A stretch of 64,000 nt of DNA, taken from NCBI GenBank assembly GCA_030739735.1, contig JASLYQ010000005.1, positions 62,001 through 126,000 of the forward strand, given 5' to 3'. The notes under the pieces were generated by a model. The model worked only from the letters and a program-made list of their open reading frames with translations, was not told the origin of the DNA and ran no database searches. The position numbers and the translations under genes are program-made. Positions 36,620-46,300 of this stretch are shown here, piece by piece. This DNA comes from Alphaproteobacteria bacterium. Its GTDB lineage: Bacteria; Pseudomonadota; Alphaproteobacteria; UBA7887. The first letter of the stretch is position 1. Each line of letters opens with the position of its first letter.

Positions 36620-37005
36620 ACCCCTCTTCCAACGGCACGTAGAGACCGCAGCTAGCTCTACCTGCAAGCGTCCCCCGCGAATTCGCCACTCGCCAAAGAT
36701 CTGGAGAATCAGCGCGGTCCGGCCAGGCGCCCTGTAGCGCCATGCCTTTTTCAGGTCGCGCTGTTGCACGGGGCTCAAAGCCACCACATCGATAATGAAT
36801 GCTTCCAGTTGCCCATCAGGTGTGGCGTTAGGGATTCGCCAGCAGCTTCAACCTTTCCGACACCAAACTAAAGTGGCGGACCATTGCACCCATAGCCGCA
36901 GTGCCTCGGCCATCGTCACCTACAGCCAGACGGCACTGGTCAGGCCAACCGCTTCTGCCAAGCCTGCAGAATCATTGTGGACGACCGCCACGTTACGGCC
37001 ACTCG
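36620..37005 (-). pseudogene. hflX: Degenerate, truncated hflX (ribosome-associated GTPase)
   Basis: Directly after hfq on the same strand, where hflX normally lies, one minus-strand frame reads NVAVVHNDSAGLAEAVGLTS. After an in-frame TAG (36920-36922) and a one-base shift another frame reads FGVGKVEAAGE. Then the first frame resumes with IIDVVALSPVQQRDLKKAW, APGRTALILQIFGEWRIR and GGRLQVELAA. These match the N-terminal domain of HflX (FGKGKVEE, LSPxQQRNLEKA, DRTxLILDIFxxRARTxEGKLQVELA). A second stop lies at 36848-36850. The GTPase domain is entirely missing. The remaining intergenic sequence (36435-36619 and 37006-37089) holds no gene apart from the CIRCE-like region upstream of groES. Confidence 0.85.
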
Positions 37006-37089
37006 AAAGCGCCGAATAGAACCTAGGCTACTCCAACGGCAAGAACTGAACCATCCATATGCCTGTTCTTGTCGCGTCTCTTGTTCAGG

Positions 37090-37341
37090 TCACTCTGTTT
37101 CGTCGTTCTGATTCGCCTCGAAAAGCTGGATCGGCGCCACCGGCATCACCGTTGAGATAGCGTGCTTGTATACTAGCTGCGATATTCCATCGCGACGCAA
37201 CAGCACACAAAAATTATCGAACCAGGTGATCACACCCTGCAACTTCACCCCGTTTACCAAGAACACGGTTAACGGCGTCTTGTTCTTCCGCACATAGTTC
37301 AGGAATACGTCCTGAACGTTTTGCGATTTCTCCGCTGCCAT
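37090..37341 (-). CDS. hfq: RNA chaperone Hfq
   Basis: This 83-residue Sm-like protein pairs small RNAs with mRNAs. The Sm1 motif is [20 protein letters not shown], followed by [20 protein letters not shown], and the Sm2 motif is VYKHAIST. The start at 37341 follows GGGGGG and yields the usual short N-terminus ([11 protein letters not shown]). It lies downstream of dat, in the conserved ntr-trk-dat-hfq order. The usual downstream partner hflX is destroyed here. Confidence 0.97.
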   Translation of the reverse strand: MAAEKSQNVQDVFLNYVRKNKTPLTVFLVNGVKLQGVITWFDNFCVLLRRDGISQLVYKHAISTVMPVAPIQLFEANQNDETE

Positions 37342-37464
37342 TATCCCCCCATTCCGTTCCGTACGGACCGGAAGTCCTTCTCGTATTAGCAACGTGCAAA
37401 TTCCACGCTCTACCGAACCATTATACCAACGCTTTTTGGCCCGCTGCGCAAGCCCATGTAGTTG

Positions 37465-38316
37465 CTAAGAGGAACTCGCGAAGGCAAGATACAAGGTGAG
37501 AAGGTGCTCAGTCACACTGCCAGGGCGGCCGTTTGCAATAACCTTGTCATCAATTTGCACCACGGGCACGACAAAAGAGCTGGTGCTGGTGAGGAAGGCT
37601 TCCCGGGCAGCTTTGGCCTCGTCCAGGCTAAAGGCGCGCTCGACCACCGGCAAACCAGCATCGCGCGCAACCGCCAGCAAGCGGCGGCGGGTGATGCCGC
37701 TCAGGATCGCGTTACTTTCCGGACGGGTGACGATGGCGCCATCGTGGTCCACGATCCAGGCGTTGGAGTGGGTTCCCTCGGTGACCATGCTGTCGGCATC
37801 GACCTGCCAGGCCTCAAAGGCGCCAGCCTCTGCTGCCCCCTGTTTGGCAAGAACATTGGGAAGTAGAGCCACCGACTTTACGTCGCAGCGTTCCCAACGC
37901 TGGTCATGAGTCGACACCACCCTCACTCCCTCTATCAAGGCGGAGGCGCTTGCCGGACGAGATGAGCGCGCCGTCGCCACCACCGAGGGACGGACGTGTG
38001 CCGGAAAAGTATGTTCGCGCGGCGCTACACCGCGGCCGACTTGCAGGTAGACGATACCCTCGTCAACCCGATTCCGTCGCACCATCTCTTCGAGCACCGC
38101 GTCGAGGGCAGCGCGGGACATCGGTATCGCGATGCCGAGTTCGCCCAACGAACGCTCAAGCCGCTCATGATGCCATTCCCGGTCAACCAGCTTGCCATTG
38201 AGGACCGCCACGACCTCATAGACACCATCAGCAAATTGCATGCTGCGGTCTTCGATATGGACCTGTGCGGAATGGTGCGGCACATAGCGTCTATTGACGT
38301 AGGCAACGCGGGTCAT
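37465..38316 (-). CDS. dat: D-amino-acid transaminase (class IV aminotransferase)
   Basis: This 283-residue PLP enzyme of fold type IV probably interconverts D-alanine and D-glutamate with their 2-oxoacids. It has AYVNRRYVPHHSAQVHIEDR, FADGVYEVVAV and the catalytic lysine in CDVKSVALLPNVLAK. EGTHSNAWIV and SGITRRRLLAVA are phosphate-cup motifs. The start at 38316 overlaps the trkH stop (ATGA) and follows GGAGA. D-amino-acid transaminase at this place between trkH and hfq is conserved in alphaproteobacteria. Branched-chain transaminase is the main alternative within the family. Confidence 0.9.
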   Translation of the reverse strand: MTRVAYVNRRYVPHHSAQVHIEDRSMQFADGVYEVVAVLNGKLVDREWHHERLERSLGELGIAIPMSRAALDAVLEEMVRRNRVDEGIVYLQVGRGVAPREHTFPAHVRPSVVATARSSRPASASALIEGVRVVSTHDQRWERCDVKSVALLPNVLAKQGAAEAGAFEAWQVDADSMVTEGTHSNAWIVDHDGAIVTRPESNAILSGITRRRLLAVARDAGLPVVERAFSLDEAKAAREAFLTSTSSFVVPVVQIDDKVIANGRPGSVTEHLLTLYLAFASSS

Positions 38317-39782
38317 GGTTTCTCCAAGGCTCGTCGTTGCCAAAAGACCGGTGTTAATAGCACCAGAACCGCGAATACTTCCAGACGGCCGACCAACATG
38401 CCTGTCAAAAGCAACCACTTGGCGACCGTCCCGAGATCAGCAAGATCCGCCTTCACCTCAGTGACCTGAGACAGCAGCGGACCGGAATTGGTAAGAGCGC
38501 TTAAAGCCAGCGCCAAGGCAGTCTCGAAATGCAGGCCGGTCGCTGACAGCGTGATAGTCAAGAGGATTAGACAGAAGAGAAAAAGAACGAAAAATGACCA
38601 GACGGTCTGCATGACCTTATCATCCACCGCCGCCCGGCCGACCTTTACCGGGACGATGCCGTGTGGGTGATTGAGGCGGCGCAATTCACGAGCGCTCTGG
38701 CGCAGCAACAATAAGGCCCGCACGAGTTTGACCCCGCCAGCAGTTGACGCCGAGGCGCCGCCAATCAAAGCAAGGCCTGCAAGGAGCATAAGCCCGAAGA
38801 CGGATGTGGCGACGGTCGAGGTCTGGCTGGGAAAGCCGGTGGTCGTCGCCGCCGATACCACGAAGAACACCGTATCACGCAATCCGGCCATGCTGCCAGG
38901 TGAGCCAGCGGCAATTTGCACTAGCCAGAGGACCGCCACCGAGACGCTCAGCAATACCAGCCAAAAGCCAAGCTCTGGGTCGCAACGGTAAACCCGACGC
39001 TGACCGTTAAGAGCGGCCCAATGGACCAGAAAATTCATCGCGCCGGCCATCATGAAGACGATCAGAACGATCTCGACCATAGCGTTGCCAAGACCAGACG
39101 GGCCGCCCGTGTTCGGTACAAAGCCACCCGTAGATAGTGTCGTGAGCGCATAGCAAAGCGCCAAAAACGGCGGCAAGCCAGAGAGTAGCAGCGCTACCAG
39201 GCAAAAGGTCGTCAAAGTGACATAGGATATCGCGACGATTTTTAGAGCTTGGGCAAATTGGGGGCGGAAAGATCCCTGCCCTCGCCGCCGTCCAACCTCG
39301 GCGACCACATCGGTGGGCATGGCCAGGCTTGGAGCTAGCGCAACAGCGAAGAGCAGCGTGCCGAAGCCGCCTAGGTATTGCAGGATGGCGCGCCACAAGA
39401 CGATGCTGCGCTCGATTATTCCTGGATCCGCGAAGATCGAAAGCCCGGTCGTAGTCAGACCAGACATAGCCTCGAATACGGCGCCGGTATATTTTTCCAC
39501 ACCGCTGCTATAGGCGATGGGAATTGCGCCAAACAGCGCCAAGCTTACCCAGGCAAGAACGGTGAGCGCCAAGGCCTGACGGCGATCGACACCGCGTCCG
39601 GCATCACGGCCGACGATGAACAGTGCCACACCAACGAACAATGCCGCCCCGGCCCCAAGAGAAAAGCCAGCTGCAGCCAGGCTCTCGCCCTCGTCAAGTG
39701 CCAGCGCCAAGGGCAGACATTCCAGACCCGCAAAGACTATTAGCAACAGGCCAAGGACCCTGAAAAGCGAGGCCGAAACCAT
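38313..39782 (-). CDS. trkH: Trk potassium transporter membrane subunit TrkH
   Basis: This 489-residue potassium channel-like transporter has about ten hydrophobic helices and the four selectivity-filter repeats: MSGLTTTGLSI, LTTLSTGGFVPN, SAATTTGFPSQ and LSALTNSGPLL. It works with the TrkA gating protein, encoded six bases upstream on the same strand. Membership of the ntr-trk operon suggests co-transcription with nitrogen regulators. Confidence 0.94.
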   Translation of the reverse strand: MVSASLFRVLGLLLIVFAGLECLPLALALDEGESLAAAGFSLGAGAALFVGVALFIVGRDAGRGVDRRQALALTVLAWVSLALFGAIPIAYSSGVEKYTGAVFEAMSGLTTTGLSIFADPGIIERSIVLWRAILQYLGGFGTLLFAVALAPSLAMPTDVVAEVGRRRGQGSFRPQFAQALKIVAISYVTLTTFCLVALLLSGLPPFLALCYALTTLSTGGFVPNTGGPSGLGNAMVEIVLIVFMMAGAMNFLVHWAALNGQRRVYRCDPELGFWLVLLSVSVAVLWLVQIAAGSPGSMAGLRDTVFFVVSAATTTGFPSQTSTVATSVFGLMLLAGLALIGGASASTAGGVKLVRALLLLRQSARELRRLNHPHGIVPVKVGRAAVDDKVMQTVWSFFVLFLFCLILLTITLSATGLHFETALALALSALTNSGPLLSQVTEVKADLADLGTVAKWLLLTGMLVGRLEVFAVLVLLTPVFWQRRALEKP

Positions 39783-39788
39783 AAAAAA

Positions 39789-41165
39789 TCAGAAGAAGCC
39801 GATCGCCACTGCAAACATCTGTTCGACCTTCTTCACCATATCGTGGGGAGCGAACAGAATGACTCTGTCATGTTCCTTTATGACGGTATCTCCACGCGGC
39901 ACGATCACCTCGTCACCGCGCACCACAGCACCGACCAGAACACCTTTCGGCAGCCTGACATCCTTCAAAGGTGAGCCGACAAGGGGAGAGGTTTTCATTG
40001 CCTCAGCATCGATCACCTCGGCTGCACCGGCCCGCACAGTATAGACCGAGCGGATACGACCACGCCGCACATGCTGCAGAATGGTTGAGACCGTGATCTC
40101 TCGCGGACTCACAGAAGCATCGATGCCGAGGGGCGAGATCAGGGGCGCATAGGTGCTAGCATTGATCAGCGTCACGGCGCGCAAACAGCCATGGCGTTTA
40201 GCCAATACAGAGACCAACACGTTCGCCTCGTCATTGTCGGTCACTGTGATGATGGTTTCGGCAGCGGCGACATTGGCTTCCTCCAGCAAGTCGGCATCGA
40301 GGGCATCGCCGTTGAGCACAATGGTGTGCTCGAGCGTGTCTGCGACGTATTCAGCGCGGGCCTTGTCGAATTCTATGAGCTTGAGGTTGATCGACGGATT
40401 GCTGTTCTCTATCTGGCGCGCCAACAGTACGCCGATATTGCCGCCGCCAACGATGATAAGTCGCCGCGCCGCCTCTTCCTCGTGGCCGAATAACGTCATG
40501 GCGCGCGGCACGGCAGCCGTCTCGGAGATGAAATAGATCTCATCTCCGGACTGCAGCTGTTCCAATGGATCCGGATAGAGGCTGCGGTCGCCGCGGTTGA
40601 TAGAGACAATGGTGATGGCGAGATCGGGGAATAGCTCGTTAAGCTGACGCAGTGGTGTGTTGAGCACTGGGCAGTCCTCGCCGAGTCGCACGGCCACAAG
40701 CCTCACCTTGTCGTCAGCAAAGTCGGCCATATCGAGCGCACCAGGCACATCAAGACGGCGAGCAACCGATTGCGCAACCTCCATCTCCGGCGAGATGACC
40801 ACGTCGATCGGCATATGATCTCGGCTGAATAAATCCGCCCAGGCCGGCTCCAGGTAGGCCTGATTGCGCACGCGCGCGATCTTGGTCGGCACGTTGAATA
40901 GCGTGTGGGCGACTTGGCAGGCAACAATATTGATTTCGTCCGACTGGGTCACGGCGATGAGCATGTCCGCATCCCCAGCGCCGCCCTGCATTAGCATATC
41001 CGGATGCGATGCATAGCCCATTAGCGCCTGCACATCGAGCGCCTTCCCCACCTTTTGAATGCGTTCGCGCGAATGATCGATAACCACGACATCATTATCT
41101 TCGTCGGCCAGATGGCGGGCGATATTGAATCCCACCTCGCCGGCGCCGCAAACAAGCACTTTCAC
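39789..41165 (-). CDS. trkA: Trk potassium uptake NAD-binding regulator TrkA
   Basis: This 458-residue cytosolic protein gates TrkH. It has two RCK units, each with a Rossmann nucleotide-binding motif: VCGAGEVGFNIARHLADEDN at the N-terminus and IIVGGGNIGVLLARQIE near residue 235. Each is followed by a TrkA-C domain (GDRSLYPDPLEQLQSGDEIY and GDEVIVPRGDTVIKEHDRVI). The gene starts 21 bases after ntrX. Confidence 0.95.
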   Translation of the reverse strand: MKVLVCGAGEVGFNIARHLADEDNDVVVIDHSRERIQKVGKALDVQALMGYASHPDMLMQGGAGDADMLIAVTQSDEINIVACQVAHTLFNVPTKIARVRNQAYLEPAWADLFSRDHMPIDVVISPEMEVAQSVARRLDVPGALDMADFADDKVRLVAVRLGEDCPVLNTPLRQLNELFPDLAITIVSINRGDRSLYPDPLEQLQSGDEIYFISETAAVPRAMTLFGHEEEAARRLIIVGGGNIGVLLARQIENSNPSINLKLIEFDKARAEYVADTLEHTIVLNGDALDADLLEEANVAAAETIITVTDNDEANVLVSVLAKRHGCLRAVTLINASTYAPLISPLGIDASVSPREITVSTILQHVRRGRIRSVYTVRAGAAEVIDAEAMKTSPLVGSPLKDVRLPKGVLVGAVVRGDEVIVPRGDTVIKEHDRVILFAPHDMVKKVEQMFAVAIGFF

Positions 41166-41186
41166 GATGCCGCTCCGACTGTCGTC

Positions 41187-42575
41187 CTAACGATCGTCAC
41201 CGGTGATGCCGAGTGTCTTTAGCTTGCGGTGCAAGGCAGAGCGCTCCATGCCGACAAACGAAGCTGTGCGCGAGATGTTGTGTCCGAACCGGGTGACCTG
41301 CCTCTCCAAATATTGTTTTTCAAACATTTCGCGCGCTTCACGCAAAGGCAACCCCATCATCTCAGCACCGTTCTTAGGACGCAGAGAAACTGGTGTTTGC
41401 ATCAGCAGCTCCGCCGGGAGCATGTCCGAGTTTACCGGGGCGTTGCTACCGCCCGGCGCCATAATCAAAATCCAGTCGATGACATTGCGCAATTGCCGCA
41501 CATTGCCGGGCCAGTCGCAAGTCTGCAATACCGCAAGCGCGTCGCTGGAAAGCTCACGCGGCACCAGCCCGCTCATGGCGGTAGCACTACCCAGAAAATG
41601 ATGAATCAGCAGAGGAATATCATCGCGACGCTCGTTCAGAGATGGCACCCGCAGCGGCACAACATTCAAGCGATAAAAGAGATCCTCGCGGAAGCGCTTT
41701 CCCGCGATCTCCACCTGAAGATCGCGACTGGTCGATGCTATGACACGCACCTCGACCTTGATGTGGCGGCTACCGCCGACACGCTGAAACGTTTGCTCCT
41801 GTAGGACCCGGAGGATTTTACCCTGAGTTTCCAGTGGCATATCAGAAATCTCATCGAGGTAGAGGATGCCGCCGTGAGCCTGCTCGAACATGCCGACCTT
41901 ATTCACAGCGCCCGGCACAGCACTACCGCCATCGACGCCGAACAGTTTCTCCTCCATGCGCTCCGGTGTAATTGCCGCTGCATTGATGGCCACGAAAGGC
42001 GCCTGCTCGTGGCCCGATTGGGCATGAATGGCGCGGGCGACAACTTCTTTGCCCGAGCCAGCGGGACCATTGATCAAAACTCGGCTGCCGGTCGGCGCAA
42101 CTTTGCTCACCGCTTCGCGCAATTGCTTGACCGACTGGGATTTGCCAACGATCTCGATCTGCCGCCCTGTGCGCAGGCGAAGCTCCGCGTTCTCACGTCT
42201 CAGCCGGAATGCCTCCAGGCCCCGTTCAATACAAAGCAGCAAACGATCCGCTTCGAACGGCTTCTCGATGAAGTCATATGCCCCGAACTTAATGGATGTA
42301 ACCGCGGTCTGGATGTTGCCATGCCCGCTGATCATGATCACCGGCATGTCCATGTCACGTTCTTTGAGCAGTTTGAGCAGCGCCATGCCGTCGAGCCGGC
42401 TGCCCTCCAGCCAAATATCGAGGAGAATCGCATCCGGCTGACGGTCCTCAATCTCCGCAAGCGCACTATCAGCATCGCCCGCCACGCGAGCTTTGTAGCC
42501 CTCATCGACGAGAATTCCGGATATCAGCGAGCAAATGTCCCGCTCGTCATCAACAATCAGGATGTCAGTTGCCAT
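41187..42575 (-). CDS. ntrX: Nitrogen/redox response regulator NtrX
   Basis: This 462-residue response regulator pairs with NtrY. The receiver domain has the acidic pair DDER near residue 9 and phospho-acceptor Asp53 in ILLDIWLEG. The AAA+ domain keeps Walker A (GPAGSGKEVVARAIH) and Walker B (GGILYLDEISDMP). The sigma-54-contacting GAFTGA loop is absent, replaced by a stretch reading VDGGSAVPGAVNKVG; loss of this loop is known in alphaproteobacterial NtrX, which often works with sigma-70. A Fis-type helix-turn-helix (NISRTASFVGMERSALHRKL) ends the protein. It overlaps ntrY by eleven bases. Confidence 0.94.
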   Translation of the reverse strand: MATDILIVDDERDICSLISGILVDEGYKARVAGDADSALAEIEDRQPDAILLDIWLEGSRLDGMALLKLLKERDMDMPVIMISGHGNIQTAVTSIKFGAYDFIEKPFEADRLLLCIERGLEAFRLRRENAELRLRTGRQIEIVGKSQSVKQLREAVSKVAPTGSRVLINGPAGSGKEVVARAIHAQSGHEQAPFVAINAAAITPERMEEKLFGVDGGSAVPGAVNKVGMFEQAHGGILYLDEISDMPLETQGKILRVLQEQTFQRVGGSRHIKVEVRVIASTSRDLQVEIAGKRFREDLFYRLNVVPLRVPSLNERRDDIPLLIHHFLGSATAMSGLVPRELSSDALAVLQTCDWPGNVRQLRNVIDWILIMAPGGSNAPVNSDMLPAELLMQTPVSLRPKNGAEMMGLPLREAREMFEKQYLERQVTRFGHNISRTASFVGMERSALHRKLKTLGITGDDR

Positions 42576-44838
42576 CGGCTCGGGTCGTGCTCATGACTTC
42601 CTTGGTTCTCTCAGCCTGCCGATCGTCGCTCCGATCGAGCCGTGGAAAGCGCAAACACGCAAGGGTTCCGCATCCGCCACCCTCGGCGAGCACAACCTCA
42701 CCTCGGTGATCCTCCATGATCTTTCTGACAATGGCAAGACCAAGACCAGTGCCAACCTCGCGCGTGGTCACATAGGGCTCGGTAAGGCGCGCACGCTGCG
42801 AAAGATCTTCCGGGAGCCCACGACCATTGTCTGCCACCATGACCACTAGATGCTCGACTTCGCTGTCATCTATGGTGACGTCGATTCGGCCCGGCGCAAG
42901 GCGCTCATCCCCTTCAACCACCCGCTCCGCAATAGCGTCGATGGCATTTTGCAGCAAATTGGTCATGGCCTGGCTCGCCTGACTGCCGTCGCAATGAATG
43001 ATCACATCACCGTCCGGTACGGCAGTATTAAAAGTAATCTCCGGATGTGCCATGCACTGCAGGGCCACGGCCTCGGCGACCAAAACAGCTAGATCCTCGT
43101 CGGCAAACTCAGGCATCGGTAAGCGCGCGTAGTCAGAGAACTCGTCGACCATGCCGCGAATGGCCTTGACTTGGCGCACGATGGTATCGACGCAAGTATC
43201 GAACACCTGTTCCGCATCATCCACATCGTCGGCAAACTTGCGACGCAGGCGCTCAGCGGCGAGCTGGATGGGCGTCAGTGGATTCTTAATCTCGTGCGCG
43301 ACACGTCTGGCGACGTCGGTGTAGGCCACAACCCGTTGTGCCCGGACCAAGTCGGTCACATCGTCGAAGGTCACTACATATCCGCCAGAACCGCCACCCT
43401 GCACACCAATCCGCACTAGCAGTTCGCGGGCATGACCACCGCGCACCAGCGAGACGTGCCCCTGAATCAGAGATCGATGAGTCTGGCGCAGGCTGGCGAG
43501 CAGTTCAGCCATTTCCGGCATTGCGGTTTCCAGCCGTTGTCCGATCAATGTATCCGCTTCACAGTTCAGCAGTTCCAAGGCCGAGCGGTTGGGCAGGAAG
43601 ATACGACCCACATCGTCGAGGCCGATAACACCAGCCGATACGCCATACAGGACGGCTTCAGTGAAGCGGCGGCGATTGTCGATCTGCTCGTTAGCGTCGA
43701 TCAACTCAGCGCGCTGCTCTTCGAGTTGCCCAGTCATGCGATTGAAGGCGCGGCTGAGTACGGCGATCTCGTCGCCATCCGGACCCTCATCGACGCGAAC
43801 GGTGAGGTCGCCGTCACGCACCCGCTGGGTGGCGCCGACGAGCGCCGAGATAGGACCAATCAGCCAGTTCGAGAACATCAGCCCCAGCCAAACTGCGGCA
43901 AGCAGCAGCATCAGTGCTACGGTCACATAGAGCAACGTAAAAGTAATCTGAATACCCGAACGCCGGCTCTCCAAATTCTGGTATTCACTGACCGCATTGG
44001 TAAGGCGGGTCATGTGATTGAGCACCGCGGAATCGACGAAACGTCCGACATAAAGATAGGCCCCGATCATGGCGTCGATACGGGCCAGCGCGCGCACCCG
44101 ATCACTGGCATCGCTGGTCATTATCACCACCTCACCTTCGGCAGCACGGCGCAGGGCCGCGTTTTCTATGGGATCAAACTCAAGCACGAAGCTAAGTTGA
44201 CTGCGCGCTACGACCTTGCCATCACCACGGGTAATGATCGCCTCAGCAAGTGAGCGCTCAACTACCAGAACGTCTATAATACGATTTAAGGCTTCTGGAG
44301 AATCGAATAATGCCGGCGGCTGGCGGTTGAGTACCGCCACCATCGACAAGATATCGGCGCGAATAAAGCTGCGGTGGTCGCTGAGATAGGCCTCCGAGAC
44401 CGCAAGCGAGCGTTCAAGCGCGGTGCGGACGCGGTCGCTAAACCAATCCTGGATGCCGAGATTGAAGAATGTGGCGGAGAATACGGCAACGATAATCGCC
44501 GGTGCCACCGCAACGACGCTGAACATCCCCACCATGCGCCCTTGCAGACGGGCACCGGCTAAGCCCTGGCGGCGGGCGATCCACAAACGCACCAGACGCC
44601 AGGCGACCAGCGCGCCGAGCAGAAGAAGCAGCACCAGGTCGATATTGAGCAGCACAATGATGGTGTTCGGGTCGGCGCCTTCGGGTGACAGATATCCCGT
44701 CAAGGCGCCATACGTGGTGATGCCAGAGACGACCGCACCAACCGATAGCGCGAATGCTAACTTACGGCTAAGGCCGACACGCGTCGCCGATTCAAAGAAC
44801 CGTTGCATACGGTTGGGCTGGGTGAGTTCAATGCCCAC
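42565..44838 (-). CDS. ntrY: Membrane sensor histidine kinase NtrY
   Basis: This 757-residue kinase begins with several transmembrane helices and a large periplasmic or extracytoplasmic loop (about residues 125-290). A HAMP domain follows (LIGPISALVGATQRVRDGDL), then a PAS domain (YGVSAGVIGLDDVGRIFLPN) and the HisKA box with the phosphorylated histidine in VARRVAHEIKNPLTPIQLAA. The ATPase domain has the N box (AMTNLLQNAIDAI), G1 (VMVADNGRGLP) and G2 (GTGLGLAIVRKI). It signals to NtrX. It starts two bases after the ntrC stop. Confidence 0.95.
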   Translation of the reverse strand: MGIELTQPNRMQRFFESATRVGLSRKLAFALSVGAVVSGITTYGALTGYLSPEGADPNTIIVLLNIDLVLLLLLGALVAWRLVRLWIARRQGLAGARLQGRMVGMFSVVAVAPAIIVAVFSATFFNLGIQDWFSDRVRTALERSLAVSEAYLSDHRSFIRADILSMVAVLNRQPPALFDSPEALNRIIDVLVVERSLAEAIITRGDGKVVARSQLSFVLEFDPIENAALRRAAEGEVVIMTSDASDRVRALARIDAMIGAYLYVGRFVDSAVLNHMTRLTNAVSEYQNLESRRSGIQITFTLLYVTVALMLLLAAVWLGLMFSNWLIGPISALVGATQRVRDGDLTVRVDEGPDGDEIAVLSRAFNRMTGQLEEQRAELIDANEQIDNRRRFTEAVLYGVSAGVIGLDDVGRIFLPNRSALELLNCEADTLIGQRLETAMPEMAELLASLRQTHRSLIQGHVSLVRGGHARELLVRIGVQGGGSGGYVVTFDDVTDLVRAQRVVAYTDVARRVAHEIKNPLTPIQLAAERLRRKFADDVDDAEQVFDTCVDTIVRQVKAIRGMVDEFSDYARLPMPEFADEDLAVLVAEAVALQCMAHPEITFNTAVPDGDVIIHCDGSQASQAMTNLLQNAIDAIAERVVEGDERLAPGRIDVTIDDSEVEHLVVMVADNGRGLPEDLSQRARLTEPYVTTREVGTGLGLAIVRKIMEDHRGEVVLAEGGGCGTLACLRFPRLDRSDDRQAERTKEVMSTTRADGN

Positions 44839-44840
44839 GC

Positions 44841-46289
44841 TTATTGCACGGCCCGGGAAACCTGGATGCCAAGCTCGCGAATTTTCTTGCGCAGGGTATT
44901 GCGATTGAGCCCAAGCACTTCGGCTGCCCGTACCTGATTGCCGCGGGTAGCAGCCAGAGTGCGCTGGAGAAGAGGCTGCTCGACCTCGCGCAGAATTCGG
45001 CCATAAAGACCGGGTGTTGGCAGGGCGTCCTTGTGGGCGGCGAAGTATTGCGCCACATGCCTGTCGACGGAATTTCCAAGACTGTCAGCCTCAGCATCGT
45101 CCACCGCCTCGACCATCTGGCGGTCGCCAAGCAACTCCCTCTCGATGATATCAGCGCCGATATTCTCTTCAGTATAGAGCGCCGAAAGGCGGCACACCAA
45201 ATTCTCCAACTCACGTACATTACCCGGCCAATCATAAGACTGCAACAAACGCACTGCCTCACCGCTCAACATTTTGCCGGGTAGGCCCTCCTTCTGAATG
45301 CAGGTAAAAAAATGGCGGGCCAAGAGGGGAATGTCCTCCGTGCGTTCTCGCAATGGTGGCAGGCGCAGCGGCACGACATTGAGACGGTAGTAGAGATCCT
45401 CGCGGAAGAGCCCCTGTTCCACCAGGACACCGAGGTCGCGATGGGTTGCCGCGACTATGCGAACATCGGTGCGGATCGGTTCGCGGCCGCCAACTATCGT
45501 AAACTCACCTTCCTGCAACACACGTAGCAAGCGGGTCTGCGCCTCCAGCGGCATGTCGCCGATCTCGTCCAGAAACAAGGTTCCCCGGTTGGCTTGTTCG
45601 AAACGACCCAGCGAGCGACTCGTGGCGCCGGTGAAGGCACCTTTTTCATGCCCGAACAGCTCACTCTCGATCAATTCTCTCGGGATGGCCGCCATGTTGA
45701 TGGCGACGAAGGGATATGCGCCGCGCTTGCCAAAATCGTGCAGCGCGCGTGCAAACAGCTCCTTACCGGTGCCGGATTCGCCGGTGATCGTGACCGTCAG
45801 GTCAGTGCCTATCAGTCGCGCCAAGACCCGGTAGACCTCCTGCATAGCCGGCGAACGCCCCACCAACGGTAGACTGTCGTCTTCCTCCGGCTGTGGCGGC
45901 GTCGCGGTTTGCTGCGGCAACGGCTCAGACAATGCCCGCTTGACCACGCTGATGACCTCGTTGAGGTCAAAGGGCTTGGGCAGGTATTCGTAGGCGCCGC
46001 GCTCATTGGCCCGAATCGCCGTCATCAGCGTGTTTTGTGCACTCATGACGATCACCGGCATATCTGGACGCGCCTTCTTTAGGCGCGGCAACATGTCAAG
46101 GCCGTCTTCGTCGGGCATGATCACGTCGGTGATCACGAGATCACCTTCGCCATCTGCCGCCCAGCGCCACAGCGCCGACGCCGTGCCTGTCGCGCGCACT
46201 GTGTAACCGAGACGGCCGAGCGCCTTGCTCAAGACCGTGCGAATGCCGCTATCGTCGTCGGCTATGAGAATCGTCGAACCGTCTGCCAT
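44841..46289 (-). CDS. ntrC: Nitrogen regulator NtrC (sigma-54 activator)
   Basis: This 482-residue enhancer-binding protein activates nitrogen-scavenging genes. The receiver domain has IADDD and phospho-acceptor Asp55 in [12 protein letters not shown]. The AAA+ domain has Walker [16 protein letters not shown], the intact sigma-54 loop [10 protein letters not shown], and Walker [15 protein letters not shown]. The C-terminal Fis-like helix-turn-helix reads [20 protein letters not shown]. The start at 46289 matches the usual N-terminus; it lies eleven bases after ntrB. Confidence 0.96.
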   Translation of the reverse strand: MADGSTILIADDDSGIRTVLSKALGRLGYTVRATGTASALWRWAADGEGDLVITDVIMPDEDGLDMLPRLKKARPDMPVIVMSAQNTLMTAIRANERGAYEYLPKPFDLNEVISVVKRALSEPLPQQTATPPQPEEDDSLPLVGRSPAMQEVYRVLARLIGTDLTVTITGESGTGKELFARALHDFGKRGAYPFVAINMAAIPRELIESELFGHEKGAFTGATSRSLGRFEQANRGTLFLDEIGDMPLEAQTRLLRVLQEGEFTIVGGREPIRTDVRIVAATHRDLGVLVEQGLFREDLYYRLNVVPLRLPPLRERTEDIPLLARHFFTCIQKEGLPGKMLSGEAVRLLQSYDWPGNVRELENLVCRLSALYTEENIGADIIERELLGDRQMVEAVDDAEADSLGNSVDRHVAQYFAAHKDALPTPGLYGRILREVEQPLLQRTLAATRGNQVRAAEVLGLNRNTLRKKIRELGIQVSRAVQ

Positions 46290-46300
46290 GGCCCCTCGCC

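Noticed and set aside
36795-37019. Plus-strand small gene between groES and hfq
   Set aside because: It runs antisense to the hflX remnant and shows no similarity or ribosome-binding site.
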